64,000 nt of DNA from Hespellia sp. (GTDB taxonomy: Bacteria; Bacillota; Clostridia; Lachnospirales; Lachnospiraceae), in the NCBI GenBank assembly GCA_028689735.1, contig JAQVCP010000013.1:1-64000 (forward strand), in the 5' to 3' direction. Shown here piece by piece: positions 52,147 to 61,147 of this stretch; within the stretch, counting starts at the first letter, position 1; each line of letters begins with the position of its first letter. The notes beneath the pieces are model-generated. The model saw only the letters and a program-made list of their open reading frames with translations. It ran no database searches and had not been told where the DNA came from. The translations under genes were made by a program, and so were the position numbers.

Positions 52147-54694
52147 GGTGAAAAATACGAAAGTAATCAGCCGTCTGTCAACAAAGATTCTGCAGGCAAA
52201 GAAAAAGAAGAACTTTATCGCTGTCATGGCAATCGCACTGACATCGGTTCTGTTTACCGCTTTATTTACCATCGGCGGCAATATGCTGCACACCAATCAG
52301 GAGAATACATTTATCCAGGTGGGAACCAGAAGTCACGCTGGATTCAAACAGTTCACCCAGAAGGAATACGATATCCTGTCGAAAGACAAGAAAATCAGGG
52401 ACTTATCCTATAATATATTCGTTGGGTTTACGACCAATCAGGAATTGAACAAGATTCAGGGTGAGGTTCGGTATTTTCAGGAGCAGAATGCCAAAGATGG
52501 TTTTTCTTATCCGACGACAGGAAATCTTCCTGAAAAGGAAGACGAGATGGCATGCAGTACGATTATTCTGGATGCACTTGGAATACCACATGAGCTTGGA
52601 CAGCCGGTGACACTTGATATGCAGATTCACGGGGAGCCGATGACGAAGACCTTTACCTTAAGTGGATACTGGAAGGGGAATGAGACAGCGCAGGCTCAGG
52701 AAATCGCTGTGTCCAGAACATATAGCGACAAGGCTGCGCCACTGGAAACAACCTGTTTCTATGATGCAGAAGATCAGACTGATATGTCCGGGTATATCAA
52801 TGCTTCCTTCAATTTTTCGAGTGGCTGGAATATTGAAGGCCAGATGGATGCCCTCTGTGAGCGTTGTGGATTCGATCAGACAAAGGTAAAGGCGGGGGTC
52901 AACTGGGCGTATGGAACAGCAACTGTAGATGCCACCACCATCCTGTTGATTGTGGTGATGCTGCTGTTGATTCTGCTTTCAGGATACCTGATTATCTATA
53001 ATGTGTTCTACCTGAATATTTTCAGTGATATTCGCTCTTACGGACTCTTAAAGACCATCGGAACAACGGGAAAGCAGTTGAAAAAACTGGTCCACCTGCA
53101 GGCGACAAGGCTTTGCATCATAGGGATTCCAATTGGGCTGATCCTTGGCTGGGTGCTTGGAAGGTGCCTTACTCCGGTGATTATGAGTATGCTTACCATG
53201 GGAGATATCCGTTACTCGGTGAATCCACTGATTTTTGTTGGAGCTGCCGCATTTTCATGGGTTACGGTGCGAATAAGCTGCCTAAAACCATGCAGAATTG
53301 CAGCGAAGGTATCGCCCGTTGAGGCGGTGCGCTATACAGAAGGTCAGAGTAAAAGGAAAAAGCAAGTCAGAAAGACGCGGAAGAACACTATGTTCTCTAT
53401 GGCGAGAGCAAATATGGGGAGAAATATCCGCAAATCCGTTCTGGTGATTGTATCCTGCGCCCTCAGTATGATGATTTTGAACAGTGTCTATACAATAGTG
53501 ACTGGATTTGACATGGACAAATATCTGAGTAATTATGTCAAAACAGATTTCTCGGTGACAGACGCTACCATTTCTGCTTATACAGGGAGAAGTACCGTAT
53601 TGGATGGTGTGACGAAGGAATTCCAGGAGGAGCTTGCCGGAGCCAAAGGGGTTACTGATATTGGAAATATCTATGAAACCGGAGTGACAAAGCCTGTTTC
53701 CGAGAAAGAATGGCAGACAATCGACCGGATTTCAAAAGATGAAAAAAATGCGGGCTATTGGGACAGTGAATGGATCGCAGAGATGATAGCGGAGATAGAA
53801 AAAAACCGTGTCATGGGAGTGGACACTTATGGCGTAGACCAGAATGCATTCGATATGGTGGATGTGTACGACGGTGATATCAGTTGGGAGAAGTTTCAAA
53901 GTGGAGACTATGTGATTGTAAATGCAGTCAATCACGAAGAAGACAGTGACGTATACAGTGATTCATTCGATGAAATCGGAGATAAGGTGACACTGGATTT
54001 TGGAAATGGGAAAACAAAGGAATATGAGGTTCTTGCAATAGGCGAGATGTACTACGCGGCTGGTTCACGAATGCGTAGGAATTTAGGTATTGAGTATATT
54101 CTTCCGCAGCAGGAAATTTTCAATATGGCGGGGGAAAGGCAGCCGCTTAGAACTATCTTTAATGCGAAGAAGGAAGAAATCCCAAATCTTGAAAAGTGGC
54201 TGGAGCAATATACACAGAAAGTGAATCCTGATCTGGCATATGAATCAAAAGCAGTTTATGTAAAACAATTTGATAATGTTCGGCGGGTGTACCTGATCAC
54301 AGGGGGGTTCCTGAGTTTTATTCTGGGCCTGATCGGTATTCTGAATTTTGTAAATGTGATGGTGACTTCCATCTATTCCCGCAGACAGGAGCTGGCGATG
54401 ATGGAATCCATTGGCATGACAGGTGGACAGCAGAAGCGGATGCTGCAGTATGAAGGACTGATTTACGGATTAGCATCCATAGGAATTGCATGCACGGCAG
54501 GCGTTGCCATCGGATACGGAATTGTCCAGTTGATTGCAGGGCAGATGTGGATTTTTACATGGCATTTCACATTGCTTCCGATTGCTATTTGTGCACCGAT
54601 ACTATTGATTTTATCATTTATTATACCGCTGATCTGTTACTGGAAAATCTGTGCCGCGACCAGTGTGGTGGAGCGGCTGAGAGTTGCAGAGTAG
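52139..54694 (+). CDS. Large ABC transporter permease with two FtsX domains
   Basis: This permease of about 851 residues has two FtsX repeats: a membrane segment near 22-45, an extracellular domain to about 260 and three helices to about 385; then a second segment near 430-450, an extracellular domain to about 710 and three helices to the end (LSFILGLIGILNFVNVMVTS, SRRQELAMMESIGMTGGQQKRML). The 8-helix plan differs from the 10-helix BceB type. The ATG at 52139 overlaps the ATPase end by 8 nt, with GGTGAGG upstream. It is probably an antimicrobial-peptide resistance or peptide exporter; the substrate is unknown. Confidence 0.87.
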   Translation: MRKVKNTKVISRLSTKILQAKKKKNFIAVMAIALTSVLFTALFTIGGNMLHTNQENTFIQVGTRSHAGFKQFTQKEYDILSKDKKIRDLSYNIFVGFTTNQELNKIQGEVRYFQEQNAKDGFSYPTTGNLPEKEDEMACSTIILDALGIPHELGQPVTLDMQIHGEPMTKTFTLSGYWKGNETAQAQEIAVSRTYSDKAAPLETTCFYDAEDQTDMSGYINASFNFSSGWNIEGQMDALCERCGFDQTKVKAGVNWAYGTATVDATTILLIVVMLLLILLSGYLIIYNVFYLNIFSDIRSYGLLKTIGTTGKQLKKLVHLQATRLCIIGIPIGLILGWVLGRCLTPVIMSMLTMGDIRYSVNPLIFVGAAAFSWVTVRISCLKPCRIAAKVSPVEAVRYTEGQSKRKKQVRKTRKNTMFSMARANMGRNIRKSVLVIVSCALSMMILNSVYTIVTGFDMDKYLSNYVKTDFSVTDATISAYTGRSTVLDGVTKEFQEELAGAKGVTDIGNIYETGVTKPVSEKEWQTIDRISKDEKNAGYWDSEWIAEMIAEIEKNRVMGVDTYGVDQNAFDMVDVYDGDISWEKFQSGDYVIVNAVNHEEDSDVYSDSFDEIGDKVTLDFGNGKTKEYEVLAIGEMYYAAGSRMRRNLGIEYILPQQEIFNMAGERQPLRTIFNAKKEEIPNLEKWLEQYTQKVNPDLAYESKAVYVKQFDNVRRVYLITGGFLSFILGLIGILNFVNVMVTSIYSRRQELAMMESIGMTGGQQKRMLQYEGLIYGLASIGIACTAGVAIGYGIVQLIAGQMWIFTWHFTLLPIAICAPILLILSFIIPLICYWKICAATSVVERLRVAE

Positions 54695-54758
54695 GTCTGA
54701 ACAGCAATCTTTTGTCTATGCTGTATTTATATTGTGAAAAATAGATATTGTAATTAAC

Positions 54759-54808
54759 AAAAGCAGATGCTATACTCTCTGAAAAGAGAAATCCTCTGCT
54801 TTTGTTTT
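54759..54808 (+). terminator. Intrinsic terminator of the ABC exporter operon
   Basis: AAAAGCAGA (54759-54767) pairs with TCTGCTTTT (54795-54803), enclosing a CTCT...AGAG sub-hairpin, then GTTTTTG. Confidence 0.7.
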
Positions 54809-54889
54809 TGCGGCAGAACGTAAACGCGCCATAGCTTATTATCTGTTCTTGAACTTTTCGTTTTATCTCATCAAAAGTGAAATTTTTCC

Positions 54890-54917
54890 TTGCAAATCCT
54901 ATGAGATTTGCTACAAT
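54890..54917 (+). promoter_or_regulatory. Promoter upstream of the Rpn-like pseudogene
   Basis: TTGCAA (54890-54895), 16-nt spacer, TACAAT (54912-54917). GCAAATC (54892-54898) is inverted at GATTTGC (54905-54911), filling the spacer like an operator. Confidence 0.55.
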
Positions 54918-55040
54918 AGAACCAGCATATATCATGAAATTTATATCTAGGCATTATGCCATCAAAAAATCATTTCATAAACTCTATGCGAAATCACCAA
55001 TAAGAAAACAAAAGAAGCAGGAGTTTATCGAAATGACAGG

Positions 55041-55056
55041 CCTCCTGCAAAGGAGG
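55041..55056 (+). promoter_or_regulatory. Ribosome-binding site buried in a GCAA-tetraloop hairpin
   Basis: CCTCCT (55041-55046), loop GCAA, AGGAGG (55051-55056). The six-base-pair stem uses the whole Shine-Dalgarno core and the loop is a GNRA tetraloop, so translation of the frame at 55067 would be strongly hindered unless the hairpin is opened. Confidence 0.6.
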
Positions 55057-55066
55057 AAAACTGAAT

Positions 55067-55506
55067 ATGGGAAACAATGTTAAGCTGGTAACGGAAAGAC
55101 CACTGGAACATCTGAATCTGCTGGATGATTTCTTGATGTCTATGTGGAAGAACATGAGGATGGGACGCAGACGGGCGCAATCTATGATATTGAACCGGAG
55201 AATGGGGAAGGCAAGAAAGAGGAACTTCGAGAACTTCTTCACTTTATAGAAGAGACAAACGCCGTAAACGCCAGCAACAGACAATTGAAAAAACTGCGGG
55301 ATATGGTGGAGGATGTGAAGACTGATAAGGAGGTCAATCTCATGTATTTGAAAATCAAAGAACGAGAAGCGGAGATCCGTAGGGAAGTAGAAAAAGAGAA
55401 GGACACTGTGATTCAGAAGTTGGAAGAAGAGAAGCGCGAGGCAGATCAGCAGAGGCAGAAATTGGAAGAAGAGCTTTGTAGATTAAAAGAAAAGTATGAG
55501 AAGTAA
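55067..55506 (+). pseudogene. Decayed Rpn/PD-(D/E)XK transposase-like gene
   Basis: The first frame from ATG 55067 reads VTERPLEHLNLLDDF, the start of Rpn/PDDEXK_2-family proteins. At about 55130 the homology moves to another frame: LDVYVEEHEDGTQTGAIYDIEPEN, followed directly by KKEELRELLHFIEETNAVNASNRQLKKL and a coiled-coil tail of K/E repeats ending at 55506. In intact family members, about 100 residues normally separate the IEPEN and LHFIEETN blocks, so there is one frameshift and at least one internal deletion. The complete proteins are nuclease-related and often multicopy in Lachnospiraceae. The family call is from recalled motifs. Confidence 0.72.
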
Positions 55507-55582
55507 GGCTGGTGAGAACCACGGAGGACGAGCCGGCGAGAACGAGAATGCCGGGGAGAAGCATAGAACGTAGAGAAGAATG

Positions 55583-55610
55583 AAACCGAGGAGAAATCTT
55601 CGGTTTTTTT
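55583..55610 (+). terminator. Intrinsic terminator after the Rpn-like pseudogene
   Basis: AAACCGA (55583-55589) pairs with TCGGTTT (55600-55606), followed by further T residues. Confidence 0.75.
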
Positions 55611-55936
55611 AATAACTAAAAGGTTCTTGAGTTTCCGCAAACCGTAATCAAAAATTGAGTATGCTCTCCCAAAGTACCGATCTGTCCGTCTTTTTGAAAG
55701 TGATAGAATGACAGCGAATGAAGTAGTGACACTTTAATAAGCGTGAGGAAGTAAAGGATCTCCATTTGGAAGATGGAATAAAGAATAATTTCCAGGATTT
55801 TGAAAAAACCATAGTAATCAACAGAAAATTATGCTAAACTGTGAAACTGGATGGTATTCGAAAGAAACTGTACCAAAGGAAACTGCAGCTTAGAATGCAA
55901 AGTATCACTATCGCTATAGAAGGGATAGGTGATCGA
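55611..55936. other. Intergenic region before the pantothenate operon
   Basis: In this 326-nt gap I see only a ten-codon fragment, ATG 55708 to TAA (MTANEVVTL), and a TGCTAAACT extended -10-like sequence near 55832, without a convincing -35. A start upstream of 55937 in the following gene's frame exists at 55841, but its residues are not family-like. Confidence 0.35.
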
Positions 55937-56791
55937 ATGAGAATAGGATTTATAGGCGCGGGTAAAGTCGGATTTACATTCGGACGATACCTGGTGGAAC
56001 GCAACATGTGCGTATCCGGCTATTATAGTCAGAGTCTTCGTTCTTCAAAAGAAGCAGCAGAATTTACACAGACAAGATATTATGAAACATTAGGTGAGAT
56101 TGTAGCATCTAGTGATAGTTTGTTTCTAACAGTTCCTGATCATCAGATCGGGAAAGTGTTCAGTGACCTTAGGAAAATGAACCTGAAGGACAAAATCATC
56201 TGCCACTGCAGTGGTGTGTTGTCTTCCGGAGTTTTTTCGGGTATTCAAGAGAGTGGTGCGTATGGCTACTCTATCCATCCAATTTTTGCTGTCAGTTCAA
56301 AACTGACATCGTATCAGGATTTTTCAAACACTTATTTTACAATTGAAGGGGACGAGAAGTATCTTAAGTCCATGACGGAATTTCTTAAAAGTCTCGGGAA
56401 TCCGGTTGCGGTCATTGCGGCAGAAGATAAGGCAAAATATCATGCGGCAGCCGTGTTTGCAAGCAATCTTGTAATCGGCCTGTATAAGCAGGCAGTGGGA
56501 CTTTTAGAGCAATGCCAGCTGGGAGAGGAATTTTCCGGAAAGGCATTACTGCCCTTGCTGCAAAACAATGTAGAGAACCTTGTGAAATATGGTATGCAGG
56601 ATGCATTGACCGGTCCGGTGGAGCGGGGCGATGCAGAGACGGTAAGAAATCATCTTTCAGTATTGGGGAGGGAAGAGCGCGCAGTATATTGTTTGCTGTC
56701 GGAGCAGTTGTTGGCATTGGCAGAGCAGAAAAATCCAAAACGAAATTATGGAGCAATCAAACAGTTGTTAAAGGAGGAAAAATTGGTATGA
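55937..56791 (+). CDS. Rossmann/DUF2520 protein of the pantothenate operon
   Basis: This 284-residue protein has an N-terminal NAD(P)-binding fold ([28 protein letters not shown]) and a C-terminal all-helical DUF2520 domain ([38 protein letters not shown]). The plan is that of 6-phosphogluconate dehydrogenase-like reductases, such as ketopantoate reductase. It overlaps panB by 4 nt (ATGA), and no panE lies among the pantothenate genes here, so it may carry out the ketopantoate reduction step; that is a hypothesis. The ATG at 55937 is set by the glycine-rich motif following directly. Confidence 0.82.
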   Translation: MRIGFIGAGKVGFTFGRYLVERNMCVSGYYSQSLRSSKEAAEFTQTRYYETLGEIVASSDSLFLTVPDHQIGKVFSDLRKMNLKDKIICHCSGVLSSGVFSGIQESGAYGYSIHPIFAVSSKLTSYQDFSNTYFTIEGDEKYLKSMTEFLKSLGNPVAVIAAEDKAKYHAAAVFASNLVIGLYKQAVGLLEQCQLGEEFSGKALLPLLQNNVENLVKYGMQDALTGPVERGDAETVRNHLSVLGREERAVYCLLSEQLLALAEQKNPKRNYGAIKQLLKEEKLV

Positions 56792-57630
56792 AAAACACAG
56801 TGACAACATTTCAGCAGGCAAAGGAAAAAGGCGAAAAGCTATCCATGCTTACGGCTTATGATTATTCCACAGCGAAGCTGGTAGACAGGGCTGGCATTAA
56901 CGGAATTTTGGTGGGAGATTCTCTTGGAAATGTCATTCTGGGATACGAGGATACACTCTCAGTAACGGTGGAGGACATGATTCATCACGGCGCAGCGGTG
57001 GCAAGAGGTGCAAAGAATGCGCTTGTAGTCATCGATATGCCGTTCCTGTCGTATCAAACCAGCGTATACGATGCTGTGACGAATGCGGGACGACTTATGA
57101 AGGAAGGTCGCGCGCAGGCTGTGAAACTGGAGGGTGGAGAGGAAGTGTGTCCACAGATTAAGGCCATTACAGACGCAGGCATTCCGGTCATGGCACATCT
57201 TGGATTGACTCCGCAGTCAATCAATGCATTTGGCGGGTTCAAGGTGCAGGGGAAGAGCGAGCAGGCAGCGAAAAAACTGCTGTCAGATGCAAAAAAAGTA
57301 GAAGAAGCAGGTGCATTTGCTATTACATTGGAATGTGTCCCGGCGAAGCTTGCCAAACTGGTGACAGAAACGGTCGGGATTCCGACCATCGGCATCGGCG
57401 CGGGAAATGCATGTGATGGACAGATTCTGGTCTATCAGGATTTGCTTGGGGTATTCACAGATTTCACGCCGAAGTTTGTCAAACGTTTTGCAAATGTAGG
57501 TGAAGTGATGACGGAGGCCTTTCGCCAGTATGATAAAGAAGTCAAAGAACAGAGCTTTCCGGCAAAAGAGCATGAGTATACCATTGCAGATGAAGTTCTG
57601 GAACGATTATGCGGGAGCATAATTGAATAA
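56788..57630 (+). CDS. panB: 3-methyl-2-oxobutanoate hydroxymethyltransferase
   Basis: This 280-residue PanB has [51 protein letters not shown] and [22 protein letters not shown] with the metal and substrate residues of the family. It makes ketopantoate from 2-oxoisovalerate and methylene-tetrahydrofolate. AAAGGAGG precedes ATG 56788, which overlaps the DUF2520 gene; the open frame continues further upstream, but in that gene's territory. Confidence 0.95.
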   Translation: MKNTVTTFQQAKEKGEKLSMLTAYDYSTAKLVDRAGINGILVGDSLGNVILGYEDTLSVTVEDMIHHGAAVARGAKNALVVIDMPFLSYQTSVYDAVTNAGRLMKEGRAQAVKLEGGEEVCPQIKAITDAGIPVMAHLGLTPQSINAFGGFKVQGKSEQAAKKLLSDAKKVEEAGAFAITLECVPAKLAKLVTETVGIPTIGIGAGNACDGQILVYQDLLGVFTDFTPKFVKRFANVGEVMTEAFRQYDKEVKEQSFPAKEHEYTIADEVLERLCGSIIE

Positions 57631-57704
57631 TGGTGCAAGGGATAACCACTGAAAGGTTATGAGCGGGCAGCGAAAGCGGTGATAAGATAGAGAGCCGAGC
57701 AGAG

Positions 57705-57730
57705 AAGCGGATTCTCAACAGCCGCTTGGC
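57705..57730 (+). repeat. Dispersed hairpin repeat, copy D
   Basis: AAGCGGATTCTCAACAG is followed by CCGCTTGGC: AAGCGG (57705-57710) pairs with CCGCTT (57722-57727). AGAGAAGCGGATT is shared with copy A. It lies in the 120-nt panB-panC gap, 20 nt before the panC start region. Confidence 0.65.
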
Positions 57731-57750
57731 AGACAGAGAGGAGAAATACA

Positions 57751-58596
57751 ATGGAAATCGTAAATACAGTAAAAGCAGTAAGAAATCAGGTGAAAGAATG
57801 GAAAATGAGCGGACTGAGTGTTGGTTTTGTGCCGACCATGGGATTTTTACATGAGGGACACCAGAGCCTGATTCAGCGGGCGGTAGAAGAATGTGACCGC
57901 GTGGTGGTAAGCATTTTTGTGAACCCCATGCAGTTTGGTCCGGCGGAGGATCTTGACAGCTATCCGCGAGATCTGGCAGCAGATGCGAAGCTTTGTGAGG
58001 AGACAGGAGCAAATTTGGTCTTTCATCCTGATGTGGAGGAGATGTACACAGATAGCTTCTGTTCTTTTGTGGATATGAATGGTCTGACCAAGGAATTGTG
58101 TGGAAAAACCAGACCGATTCATTTCCGGGGAGTGTGCACTGTGGTCAACAAACTTTTTAATATCGTGACTCCGGATAAAGCATTTTTCGGACAGAAGGAT
58201 GCACAGCAGCTTGCAGTAATACGCAGGATGGTCAAGGATCTGAATATGGATATTCAGATTGTAGGATGCCCGATTGTCCGGGAAGCAGACGGACTGGCAA
58301 AAAGTTCACGCAACACCTACCTGAATGAAAAAGAAAGAAAAGCAGCACTGATCCTGAGTAAAACCATTTTTCTTGGACAAAAGCTTGTGAAAGCTGGTGT
58401 CAAAGATGCCGGAGAACTGCTTCGAAAAATGACTGTAAATATCGAGACAGAGCCTTTGGCGAAGATTGACTATGTACAGGCAGTCAGCATGGAAACCATT
58501 GAAAATGCAGCGCAGATCGGACCGGATGTCTTAGTGGCCATGGCAGTCTATATCGGGAAAACCAGATTAATTGATAACTTTATTGTGGAGGAATAG
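57751..58596 (+). CDS. panC: Pantoate-beta-alanine ligase
   Basis: This 281-residue PanC has [18 protein letters not shown] (the HxGH nucleotidyl-transfer motif), [39 protein letters not shown] and RNTYL. It joins pantoate and beta-alanine with ATP. GAGGAG precedes the ATG. panD follows 5 nt later. Confidence 0.96.
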   Translation: MEIVNTVKAVRNQVKEWKMSGLSVGFVPTMGFLHEGHQSLIQRAVEECDRVVVSIFVNPMQFGPAEDLDSYPRDLAADAKLCEETGANLVFHPDVEEMYTDSFCSFVDMNGLTKELCGKTRPIHFRGVCTVVNKLFNIVTPDKAFFGQKDAQQLAVIRRMVKDLNMDIQIVGCPIVREADGLAKSSRNTYLNEKERKAALILSKTIFLGQKLVKAGVKDAGELLRKMTVNIETEPLAKIDYVQAVSMETIENAAQIGPDVLVAMAVYIGKTRLIDNFIVEE

Positions 58597-58601
58597 TCAA
58601 A

Positions 58602-58985
58602 ATGTATATACAAGCGTTAAAAAGTAAAATACATAGAGCGACTGTGAAACAGGCGGAACTTAATTATGTGGGAAGTATTACGATTGATGAGGAACTGCTG
58701 GAGAAATCCGACATTACAGAGTATGAGAAGGTGCAGATTGCGGATGTGGATAACGGCGCGCGGTTCGAGACCTATGCAATTGCCGGAGAAGCGGGGAGCG
58801 GAATGATCTGTCTCAATGGAGCTGCCGCCCGCCAAGTCAGCGTAGGTGACAAGGTAATTATCATGTCCTATGGGGCCATGACAAAAGAAGAACTCGCCAA
58901 GAATCCGCCCAAGGTCGTGTTTGTGGATGAGGAGAACCAGATTACCAGAATTACCAGATATGAGAAGCATGGACAGCTGTTTTAG
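58602..58985 (+). CDS. panD: Aspartate 1-decarboxylase
   Basis: This 127-residue PanD proenzyme has the self-cleavage site Gly24-Ser25 in NYVGSITID, which gives the pyruvoyl cofactor, and [20 protein letters not shown]. It provides beta-alanine for panC. It starts 5 nt after panC and ends the pantothenate operon. Confidence 0.96.
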   Translation: MYIQALKSKIHRATVKQAELNYVGSITIDEELLEKSDITEYEKVQIADVDNGARFETYAIAGEAGSGMICLNGAAARQVSVGDKVIIMSYGAMTKEELAKNPPKVVFVDEENQITRITRYEKHGQLF

Positions 58986-59051
58986 ACAGGCAATGACAGG
59001 AATAAAAGATAGAATCTGAAGCATACTATCCAGGAAAGGATGGTGTGCAGT

Positions 59052-59201
59052 ATGAATAAGGATGGACTTTACGTACGAACAGATTTCCCGAAGGAAAGTG
59101 GACAGACAAATGCAAGGAATTCCGAAAATGAGACTGAATCGCAGCCTCAACCCTTGCCAGAAACGACACGTCCCCGCAAGGATGGACCGGGAGGAGAGTA
59201 A
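59052..59201 (+). CDS. Putative small protein, 49 residues, Pro/Glu-rich
   Basis: An open frame reads MNKDGLYVRTDFPKESG, then an N/E-rich and a QPQPLPE stretch, then RKDGPGGE. GGAAAGGA (59033-59040) lies 11 nt upstream, rather far. The stop is 11 nt before a strong terminator, so the frame fills the space between panD and the terminator exactly. I do not recognise the family; it is hydrophilic and probably unstructured. It may be a genuine small protein of the pantothenate transcript or chance. Confidence 0.4.
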   Translation: MNKDGLYVRTDFPKESGQTNARNSENETESQPQPLPETTRPRKDGPGGE

Positions 59202-59212
59202 TCCTTCTCTCT

Positions 59213-59257
59213 TATTGCCATCTGGGAAAGTTCTTTGAACTTTCCCAGATGGCAATA
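59213..59257. terminator. Terminator of the pantothenate operon
   Basis: A perfect 21-bp hairpin, 59213-59233 with 59237-59257, has a 3-nt TTT loop. It is followed by TCTGTTTTACTT, so the T-run is weak, but the stem is very stable. Confidence 0.82.
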
Positions 59258-59385
59258 TCTGTTTTACTTAGTGGAAGTGGTGTAATATGCACAAAAAAGT
59301 ACTTCTGTGATATGGCATATTGTGATAATAGATGATGAATGTTCGGAATGTTAAAAAAGTAACGTATAAAATATCTAAAAAAGGA

Positions 59386-59414
59386 TTGATTTTTAGAAAA
59401 CTATGGTATATTAT
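59386..59414 (+). promoter_or_regulatory. Promoter of the lactate operon
   Basis: TTGATT (59386-59391), 17-nt spacing, TATTAT (59409-59414). A GntR-type site begins 9 nt after the -10. Confidence 0.65.
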
Positions 59415-59422
59415 ACACATAA

Positions 59423-59439
59423 GAGGTGGAACCAATTTA
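59423..59439. promoter_or_regulatory. GntR/LldR-type operator 1
   Basis: GAGGTGGAACCAATTTA has the GGT-N3-ACC core. Its right part ACCAATTTA is identical to that of operator 2. It covers the expected transcription start. Confidence 0.5.
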
Positions 59440-59515
59440 ATAACTAATGTAAAACAGGCAGAAACGAATAATCGGTATAGTCATAATTACATTCAGTTAT
59501 ATTTTTTTACCAAAT

Positions 59516-59532
59516 AATTGGTACTACCAATT
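59516..59532. promoter_or_regulatory. GntR/LldR-type operator 2
   Basis: AATTGGTACTACCAATT is a perfect 17-bp palindrome with the TGGTnnnACCA core of FadR-subfamily GntR regulators such as LldR, which respond to lactate. The regulator gene is not in this window. Confidence 0.7.
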
Positions 59533-59602
59533 TAGACCGTAACATATTGGAGAAGTTTCATGTTCACCATGTGGGGAATGGGGGACAAAGAAAGGAGAAA
59601 GG

Positions 59603-61147
59603 ATGTTTGTTTTAAAATTTGTTCTGGCAATATTGCCCATCCTATGGCTGGTCATTGCGCTCAGCGGATTGAAGTGGCCTGGATATAAGGCATGCGGGGT
59701 CTGTTTGCTGCTGTCGGTGATATTGGCACTGGTCGGATGGAAGATGGGGCTTGTGAACACACTCACCGCCTGTCTGGAAGGAGTGCTGACAGCATTGTGG
59801 CCAATCTGCCTGGTAATCGTTGCGGCAATTTTTACATACAACATTACATTAAAGACAGGTGCCATGGATACGATAAAGAAGATGCTGACCTCCGTATCTA
59901 ATGATAAGCGGGTACTTGTACTTATCATTGCATGGACCTTTGGTAACTTCATGGAAGGAATCGCAGGATTTGGCACCTCAGTTGCAATTCCGGGAAGTAT
60001 GCTGGCTGGACTGGGTTTTCACCCGCTGACAGCCATTGCACTCTGTCTCATTGCAAATACAGTACCAACGGCGTTCGGAAGTGTGGGAATTCCCACCGTT
60101 ACCTTATCAACCGTCACCGGATTAGAGGTAGGAACGTTATCAGCATCTACGGCTTTGATACAGCTTCCAATCATGCTGCTGACACCATTTATCCTGGTTG
60201 CATTGTCCGGAAAAGGACTTAAGGCGCTGAAAGGAATGATTCCAACCACGCTGATCTGCTCGGTATCCTTTGCATTTTCCTCATGGCTCACAGCAGCATA
60301 CATTGGACCGGAGCTGCCGGATATTATCGGATTTGTAGTCGGGATGGTGTGTACCATCGGAGCAGCCAAAATCTTCAACCGCAATCCTGACAAGGAATAC
60401 GCAATCTACACCGAAGAAGAGTTAAAGCAGAGTGAGCATGTGGACAGTGGAGCAGCTGTAAAAGCGTGGATGCCATTTATTTTAATTTTTGTACTGCTTC
60501 TTTTAACATCTAAATTGGTAGCACCAATAAATAACATGTTATCAGTATTTAAGAGTTCTTTTGTAATATATACAGGAGAAAATGCATCAACTATTTCCTT
60601 TAGTTGGATTAACACTCCGGGAATCTGGATCTTTCTCTCAGCGATTATCGGAGGAAAGGTGCAGGGAGCCTCCTTTGGGGTCATGGGCGAGGTCTTCACT
60701 ACCACCATGAAAAACATGACCAAGACAATCGCAACTATCTGTGCGGTTCTTGCTACGGCAAAGGTCATGAGCTACAGCGGTATGATTGCAGACATTGCAA
60801 GCTTCTTCGTGGCGGTGACCGGAGGCTTTTACCCACTGATTGCTCCGGCAATCGGTGCACTGGGCGGATTTGTTACAGGTTCGGGCACTTCCACAACAGT
60901 ACTTTTCGGCGGGTTGCAGTCTCAGACAGCGAACGCACTTGGAATGAGCGAGAGCTGGCTGGCATCCGCAAACACCATGGGAGCAGGTATCGGAAAAATG
61001 ATTTCACCGCAGTCCATAGCAATCGGACTGGGAGCCGTCAATATGGTGGGAAGTGAAAGTGTCATATTGAAAAAGGTAGTTCCCTATTTTTTACTGAATG
61101 TAATCGTAGCCGGACTGGCATGTTACATCGGCGTGCTGCTTTTTTAA
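59603..61147 (+). CDS. lctP: L-lactate permease family transporter
   Basis: This 514-residue, 12-14-helix permease of the LctP/LldP family has FGNFMEGIAGFGTSVAIPGSMLAGLGFHPL and GALGGFVTGSGTSTTVLFGGLQ. It imports lactate with H+. It heads the operon that continues with an FAD-linked dehydrogenase and EtfBA. AAAGGAG precedes the ATG. Confidence 0.93.
   Translation: MFVLKFVLAILPILWLVIALSGLKWPGYKACGVCLLLSVILALVGWKMGLVNTLTACLEGVLTALWPICLVIVAAIFTYNITLKTGAMDTIKKMLTSVSNDKRVLVLIIAWTFGNFMEGIAGFGTSVAIPGSMLAGLGFHPLTAIALCLIANTVPTAFGSVGIPTVTLSTVTGLEVGTLSASTALIQLPIMLLTPFILVALSGKGLKALKGMIPTTLICSVSFAFSSWLTAAYIGPELPDIIGFVVGMVCTIGAAKIFNRNPDKEYAIYTEEELKQSEHVDSGAAVKAWMPFILIFVLLLLTSKLVAPINNMLSVFKSSFVIYTGENASTISFSWINTPGIWIFLSAIIGGKVQGASFGVMGEVFTTTMKNMTKTIATICAVLATAKVMSYSGMIADIASFFVAVTGGFYPLIAPAIGALGGFVTGSGTSTTVLFGGLQSQTANALGMSESWLASANTMGAGIGKMISPQSIAIGLGAVNMVGSESVILKKVVPYFLLNVIVAGLACYIGVLLF

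Larger units (their letters stand above)
54695..55066. other. Intergenic region between the exporter and the Rpn-like pseudogene
   Basis: It holds a terminator (54759-54808), a promoter with an internal inverted repeat (54890-54917) and a hairpin over a ribosome-binding site (55041-55056). A minus-strand frame near 54935-54800 reads NFTFDEIKRKVQEQIISYG, which looks protein-like but continues into the exporter gene and could not be assigned. Confidence 0.4.
59258..59602 (+). promoter_or_regulatory. Leader and control region of the lactate operon
   Basis: This 345-nt gap holds a promoter (59386-59414), two GntR-type sites (59423-59439 and 59516-59532) and AAAGGAG (59591-59597) before the permease. 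No gene was recognised in it. Confidence 0.6.

Noticed and set aside
54621..54935. Minus-strand frame with NFTFDEIKRKVQEQIISYG
   Set aside because: The first part looks protein-like, but the frame continues through the exporter terminator and into the permease gene, and no family was recognised.
54877..55083. Open frame of 68 codons overlapping the start of the Rpn-like pseudogene
   Set aside because: It begins in the promoter region and lacks a ribosome-binding site and family-like sequence.
55708..55737. ATG frame reading MTANEVVTL before a stop
   Set aside because: Only nine residues. It could be a truncated gene start, but that is not supportable.
59332..59517. Open frame of 61 codons in the lactate operon leader
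   Set aside because: It overlaps the promoter and first GntR-type operator and shows no recognisable protein pattern.
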